From Opitutales bacterium (lineage in GTDB: Bacteria > Verrucomicrobiota > Verrucomicrobiia > Opitutales > Seribacteraceae), in NCBI GenBank assembly GCA_028101545.1, contig JAOHKZ010000016.1:1-46860 (forward strand): DNA of 46,860 nt. Direction: 5' to 3'. How positions within the stretch are numbered: position 1 is the first letter of the stretch; every line of letters starts with the position of its first letter. The notes beneath the pieces were generated by a model. That model was not told where the DNA came from, did no database searches, and saw only the letters and a program-made list of their open reading frames with translations. Below are positions 43,499 to 46,860 of the stretch, piece by piece. The translations under genes were made by a program, and so were the position numbers.

Positions 43499-44589
43499 TT
43501 TCTTATTACCTGTCGGCTCCTAATCTTTTGAACATATCCACTTAAGGCATTTAATCCATCCAGTCCCAGAGTTGCACAAGGCTTGACAAAAGAAGGAAGC
43601 GGACTGGGTGTAAGTCCTAGCAAATCATGCGTAACCAGTATTTGACCATCGCATTGATCTCCACTTCCTATACCAATCAAGGGCGGTAATATTTGCCCTG
43701 CCAACTGCGTGGCTATTCGTTCGTCCATCATTTCAGCAATTACTGCAAAACAACCTGCCTCTTCTAAACTTATGGCATCTGTGTATAGGTTATCTGCTTC
43801 CTCTCGATCCGTGCCAAATTTTCGATATCCTCCAATTGCCTTTACGGTTTGCGGTAAAAGACCAATATGACCCATTACTGGGATTCCCGTGGCAACAAGT
43901 TTTTCAATATCATCAGCTATATCTTTTCCGCCTTCAATTTTTACCGCATCGGCACCATTCTGCATAAGCCTACGGGCAGAGTCGAGCAATCGATCAAAGG
44001 AAAGACTTGCTTCACCGAAAGGTAAGTCCGCAATGACAAGACACCCAGGATTACCACGCCTAACCGCAGCAGTGTGATGAACCATATTATCAATCGTAAC
44101 AGGTATTGTTGTTTCATACCCGAGCAAAGTTGTACCAACAGAATCTCCAACAAGAATAAAGTCAACCCCTGCCTTAGAAATAAGTTTGGACATAATCGCA
44201 TCATAAGCGGTAAGACCAACAATCGAGCGCTTTCCCTTTAAACCAGAGAGGTATTTTGTAGTAGGTTTAATTTCTGATAAATCAATGGGATACCTTCTTG
44301 GGGCAGGGTTTCTTTTGGGAGGGTGCCTAGTAAGAACAGGAGGTTCGGAAACCGGTTCTGTAGACGGTTGATCTTGCTGAACTACTTTGACTGAATCGAC
44401 ACCGGAATTTTCTTTTGCAACTTCTTTTTCTTCTTTGACTTTGGAAGCTTTTGGTTTCTCTTTTGCCTTAGCAGGAGGAGCAGCTTTTTTACGACGCACT
44501 GTTTTTTTTACAGGGGTGCTACTTTTTTCCTTTTTAACTTCTTTTTTTACCTCGGAGGTGGCTTTAATTTTTTTTTCTTCTTCAGCCAT
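43495..44589 (-). CDS. panB: PanB, ketopantoate hydroxymethyltransferase with long Lys-rich N-terminal tail
   Basis: A 364-residue protein; the C-terminal about 259 residues match PanB in full (GLTAYDAIMSKLISKAGVDF, LVGDSVGTTLLGYETTIPVT, DAVKIEGG, MGHIGLLPQTVKAIGGYRKF). It transfers a hydroxymethyl group to ketoisovalerate in pantothenate/CoA synthesis. Residues 1-105 are an unusual disordered tail rich in Lys, Ala, Pro, Glu and Val (VRRKKAAPPAKAKEKPKASK), like histone H1-type tails. The tail is in frame from an ATG that overlaps the aldo/keto reductase stop by 8 bases. No other ATG exists between it and the core until AIMSKL, so it appears genuine. Confidence 0.93.
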   Translation of the reverse strand: MAEEEKKIKATSEVKKEVKKEKSSTPVKKTVRRKKAAPPAKAKEKPKASKVKEEKEVAKENSGVDSVKVVQQDQPSTEPVSEPPVLTRHPPKRNPAPRRYPIDLSEIKPTTKYLSGLKGKRSIVGLTAYDAIMSKLISKAGVDFILVGDSVGTTLLGYETTIPVTIDNMVHHTAAVRRGNPGCLVIADLPFGEASLSFDRLLDSARRLMQNGADAVKIEGGKDIADDIEKLVATGIPVMGHIGLLPQTVKAIGGYRKFGTDREEADNLYTDAISLEEAGCFAVIAEMMDERIATQLAGQILPPLIGIGSGDQCDGQILVTHDLLGLTPSPLPSFVKPCATLGLDGLNALSGYVQKIRSRQVIRK

Positions 44590-45580
44590 AATTTAGTTTT
44601 CTTTCAAAATTTATAATATGTTTCATGATCAAATTTTTCTCTTCCAAAGAAAGAATTTTCCCGGAAGCCTCAACCGTTTCTAGAATCTGTCCACTTTTTC
44701 TAGCCCCAACAATAGCGGATGTAACCATTGGCTGACATAAAGCCCAACTCACCGCAAGTTGGCCCACTGTCATACTTTTCTCATCTGCGATTAGTTTTAG
44801 CTCATCTTGCAGAATAAGAAAGGCTTGTAAACCATCTTTACTATGCAACGGGCTGACCACAGGGTGATCGCTCTTATGCTTCCTCCAATCATTCTCTGGA
44901 AGTTTTTCCAACCAATCAGCCGAGATTTTCCCAGTTAGTAAACCCGAATGCATCGGACTATACACGACCACTCCTGAATTGTGTTTTTCCGCCCATGGTA
45001 AAACATTTTTTTCAATCTTACGCTCCAGCATGCTGTACATCGGTTGGTTCGAGGTTATTGGCGCAATTTCCTGTAACTTATCCAACTCAGTCTCCCAACA
45101 ATTGCAAACCCCAGCCCATCTAATTTTTCCGATTTTTTTTAATTCTTGTAGGGTCTCCCAAGCCTCACTTAGGTTTTCCGCAGGAACAGGCCAATGAATT
45201 TGATAAAGATCAATCCAATCACGCCCCAATCGAACTAAGGAACCATCCACTTCCTCCAATATAGTCTTCCTTGAAATAAAACGCCTTGGTTTATTATCAT
45301 CTTCAGGAAGAACTCCACATTTAGTGGCGACAATGACCTGATCATCTTTAAATTCCTTTAAAGCTTTTCCAACTGCTATTTCTGCGACTCCAAAACCATA
45401 AGCGTGAGCAGTATCAATCCAATTAATGCCACGATCTAAAGCTTCTAAAATACTGGCTATGGAATCTTGTTCATTTTGTTCTCCCCATCCCATGCCCCAA
45501 TCACCACCACCAATCGCCCATGTGCCTAGACCGATCTCGGTGAGCATTAAGTCAGAATCTCCTAATTTATTTTTTTTCAT
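44582..45580 (-). CDS. Aldo/keto reductase
   Basis: A 332-residue (beta/alpha)8 oxidoreductase, normal length. The catalytic set is visible: Asp and Tyr in WIDTAHAYGFG, Lys in VIVATKCGV and His in DLYQIHWPVP; the NADP-binding end has TSAIVGARKSGQILETV. The substrate is not predictable; the sequence is closest in pattern to the YghZ/general stress type aldo/keto reductases. First gene of the AKR-panB-gpsA minus-strand run, overlapping panB. Confidence 0.92.
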   Translation of the reverse strand: MKKNKLGDSDLMLTEIGLGTWAIGGGDWGMGWGEQNEQDSIASILEALDRGINWIDTAHAYGFGVAEIAVGKALKEFKDDQVIVATKCGVLPEDDNKPRRFISRKTILEEVDGSLVRLGRDWIDLYQIHWPVPAENLSEAWETLQELKKIGKIRWAGVCNCWETELDKLQEIAPITSNQPMYSMLERKIEKNVLPWAEKHNSGVVVYSPMHSGLLTGKISADWLEKLPENDWRKHKSDHPVVSPLHSKDGLQAFLILQDELKLIADEKSMTVGQLAVSWALCQPMVTSAIVGARKSGQILETVEASGKILSLEEKNLIMKHIINFERKLNYG

Positions 45581-45665
45581 CTTAAATTAAATCTTTAATT
45601 TTAACTAACCCTATCCATAGTGAGTCTCTTAATCTAGGTTATTTTAACAACATTCAAAAATTCAC

Positions 45666-46370
45666 ATGAAAAATATTTTCATAACAGGAGCAAGTCGGGG
45701 GATCGGGTTCGAAATAGCAAAACAATGTCTGTCCATGGGTAATCATGTAACTGCTACCTGTCGAAACCCATCACAAGCTAATCAATTATTCTTACTCCAA
45801 AATCAAAACAAAGAAAGAATAGAGATCATGGAACTTGATGTAGAAAATGAAGATTCGATTCGTTTATGCTTTGAGAAACTCAAAGAAAAAAATCGGCCCA
45901 TAGACCTTCTTTTTAATAATGCGGGAGTTATTGATTGGAGTGACTTGTTTGAGGTGTCAATTTCTTCAGTAGAAAAAATTTATAAAGTAAATCTAATTGG
46001 ATGCCTAATGGTTTTACGTCTTGCAATTCCCTGTCTACAACAATCAATTGCACCCTTAATAATAAATTTATCGTCAAGGCTCGGCTCCATCGATTTAAGA
46101 GGTGAAATCCAACTTGGCGGAGCAATTGCATACCAATGTTCTAAGGCTGCACTAAATATGCTGACAAAACAAGCGGCTATTGACTTAAAGCCTTTAAAAA
46201 TAAGAGTTATCTCACAAAGCCCAGGTTGGGTAAAAACGGAAATGGGTGGAGTAGAAGCAAAATATCAAGTTTCAGAGGCTGTGTCCTTGATGCTAAATTC
46301 TCTAGACCAACTACCTTCGGACAAGACCGGTATTTTTATTGGTGAAGATGGCAAAGAAATTCCATGGTAA
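45666..46370 (+). CDS. Short-chain dehydrogenase/reductase (SDR)
   Basis: A 234-residue classical SDR. NAD(P)-binding TGASRGIGFEIA (7-18), NNAG, catalytic Ser in INLSSRLGS, and YQCSK (Tyr-x-x-x-Lys) are present, with SPGWVKTEMGG after the active site. Pattern resembles C-factor/sniffer-type SDRs. Substrate unknown. It is divergent from the aldo/keto reductase across 85 bases and followed by the peroxiredoxin after 48 bases. Confidence 0.92.
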   Translation: MKNIFITGASRGIGFEIAKQCLSMGNHVTATCRNPSQANQLFLLQNQNKERIEIMELDVENEDSIRLCFEKLKEKNRPIDLLFNNAGVIDWSDLFEVSISSVEKIYKVNLIGCLMVLRLAIPCLQQSIAPLIINLSSRLGSIDLRGEIQLGGAIAYQCSKAALNMLTKQAAIDLKPLKIRVISQSPGWVKTEMGGVEAKYQVSEAVSLMLNSLDQLPSDKTGIFIGEDGKEIPW

Positions 46371-46418
46371 AGCAAAAAGAAACCTTGTTCTCATCTAAAT
46401 TAATAACAGAATAGGACC

Positions 46419-46860
46419 ATGAAAATTCAAGTGCCTGTAATTTTATTTCTTATTTTCTTTCATAGTGCTAACGGTGCAATGATAGTTAATCAGCAAGTCC
46501 CCCACTTCCAGGCAATTAATTCTGAAGGTAAATCTTGGGATTCAAAGAAATTCATTGGGCAGAAAAAATTACTTCTCTATTTCTATCCGGCTGCCATGAC
46601 TGGGGGTTGTACCAAGCAAGCTTGTGCATACAGGGATGATTTAAAAAAATGGAAGGATTTGGGGGTTGAAGTTGTTGGTATTAGCGGAGATCAACCGTCC
46701 AACCTTTCATTATTCAAGAAGTCCGAGAACATTAACTTTACGCTTCTCTCTGACCCGACTGGTAAAATAGCTAAAATATTTGATGTGCCTGTTGGAAAAG
46801 GTGGGATAATCGAACGATTTTTTAAGGGTGATAAATATACCCTTGAACGAGGTGTGACTG
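46419..46860 (+). CDS. Secreted PrxQ/BCP-type peroxiredoxin (cut by window edge)
   Basis: 147 codons are present; the 3' end lies outside. A signal peptide (MKIQVPVILFLIFFHSANG) precedes an AhpC/TSA domain. The peroxidatic Cys and the resolving Cys five residues later are in MTGGCTKQACAYRDD, the PrxQ/atypical two-Cys arrangement. The usual TPGCT reads TGGCT, so the Pro preceding the motif Gly is replaced. It would reduce peroxides outside the cytoplasm, with electrons from a periplasmic thioredoxin-like partner not seen here. The ATG has AGGA five bases upstream. Confidence 0.87.
   Translation, partial: MKIQVPVILFLIFFHSANGAMIVNQQVPHFQAINSEGKSWDSKKFIGQKKLLLYFYPAAMTGGCTKQACAYRDDLKKWKDLGVEVVGISGDQPSNLSLFKKSENINFTLLSDPTGKIAKIFDVPVGKGGIIERFFKGDKYTLERGVT

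Overview
The window is an AT-rich, gene-dense bacterial chromosome segment with no rRNA, tRNA, CRISPR or insertion-sequence signature and no gene-free stretch over 300 bases. Gene content suggests a free-living, Gram-negative-type, flagellated bacterium, probably in the Planctomycetes-Verrucomicrobia superphylum (Verrucomicrobiota/Opitutae-like). This placement is my inference from the very large cadherin-like surface protein with an aromatic C-terminal module, the secreted nuclease-like protein ending in a Cys/His module, and the overall protein style. It is not proven.

Region 1 (1-13.8 kb, minus strand) is one long flagellar operon, read right to left: flgB-flgC-fliE-fliF-fliG-fliH-fliI-fliJ-(MotE-like)-fliK-flgD-flgE-fliL-fliM-fliN-fliO-fliP-fliQ-fliR-flhB. 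It encodes the proximal rod, MS ring, C ring, export ATPase complex, hook cap and hook, hook-length ruler and export gate. flhB runs off the left edge. The order is that of the Bacillus-type fla/che operon. A near-consensus sigma-54 (-24/-12) element sits immediately before flgB. A divergent NtrB-like PAS histidine kinase (14.0-15.6 kb) is a plausible regulator.

Region 2 (15.6-20.8 kb) holds a MORN-type lipoprotein, an FmdB-like protein that has lost most zinc-ribbon cysteines, a VanZ-like membrane protein, a Ste24/M48 membrane protease, and the xseB-dxs pair.

Region 3 (20.8-34.6 kb) is the accessory part. A minus-strand run of four genes encodes a secreted SNase-like protein, an M29-like metallopeptidase relative, a small Arg/Pro-rich secreted protein and a 3291-residue surface protein (FG-GAP propeller, about 12 cadherin/Ig-like domains, a DUF5011-like domain, a second propeller-like repeat region, a Trp-rich C-terminus). 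An unrecognised protein with a possible PD-(D/E)XK-like core and a second MORN lipoprotein follow.

Region 4 (34.6-46.9 kb) is mostly housekeeping: SixA, a LOG-family protein, RluD, adenosine deaminase, M29 aminopeptidase, an enlarged adenylate kinase, CysE, QueH, GpsA, PanB with a Lys-rich N-terminal tail, an aldo/keto reductase, an SDR and a secreted PrxQ-type peroxiredoxin cut by the right edge.

Across the window, Shine-Dalgarno sequences are often weak or absent, neighbouring genes commonly overlap by 4-20 bases, and three convergent gene pairs share the same TTAA so that each strand stops with TAA.
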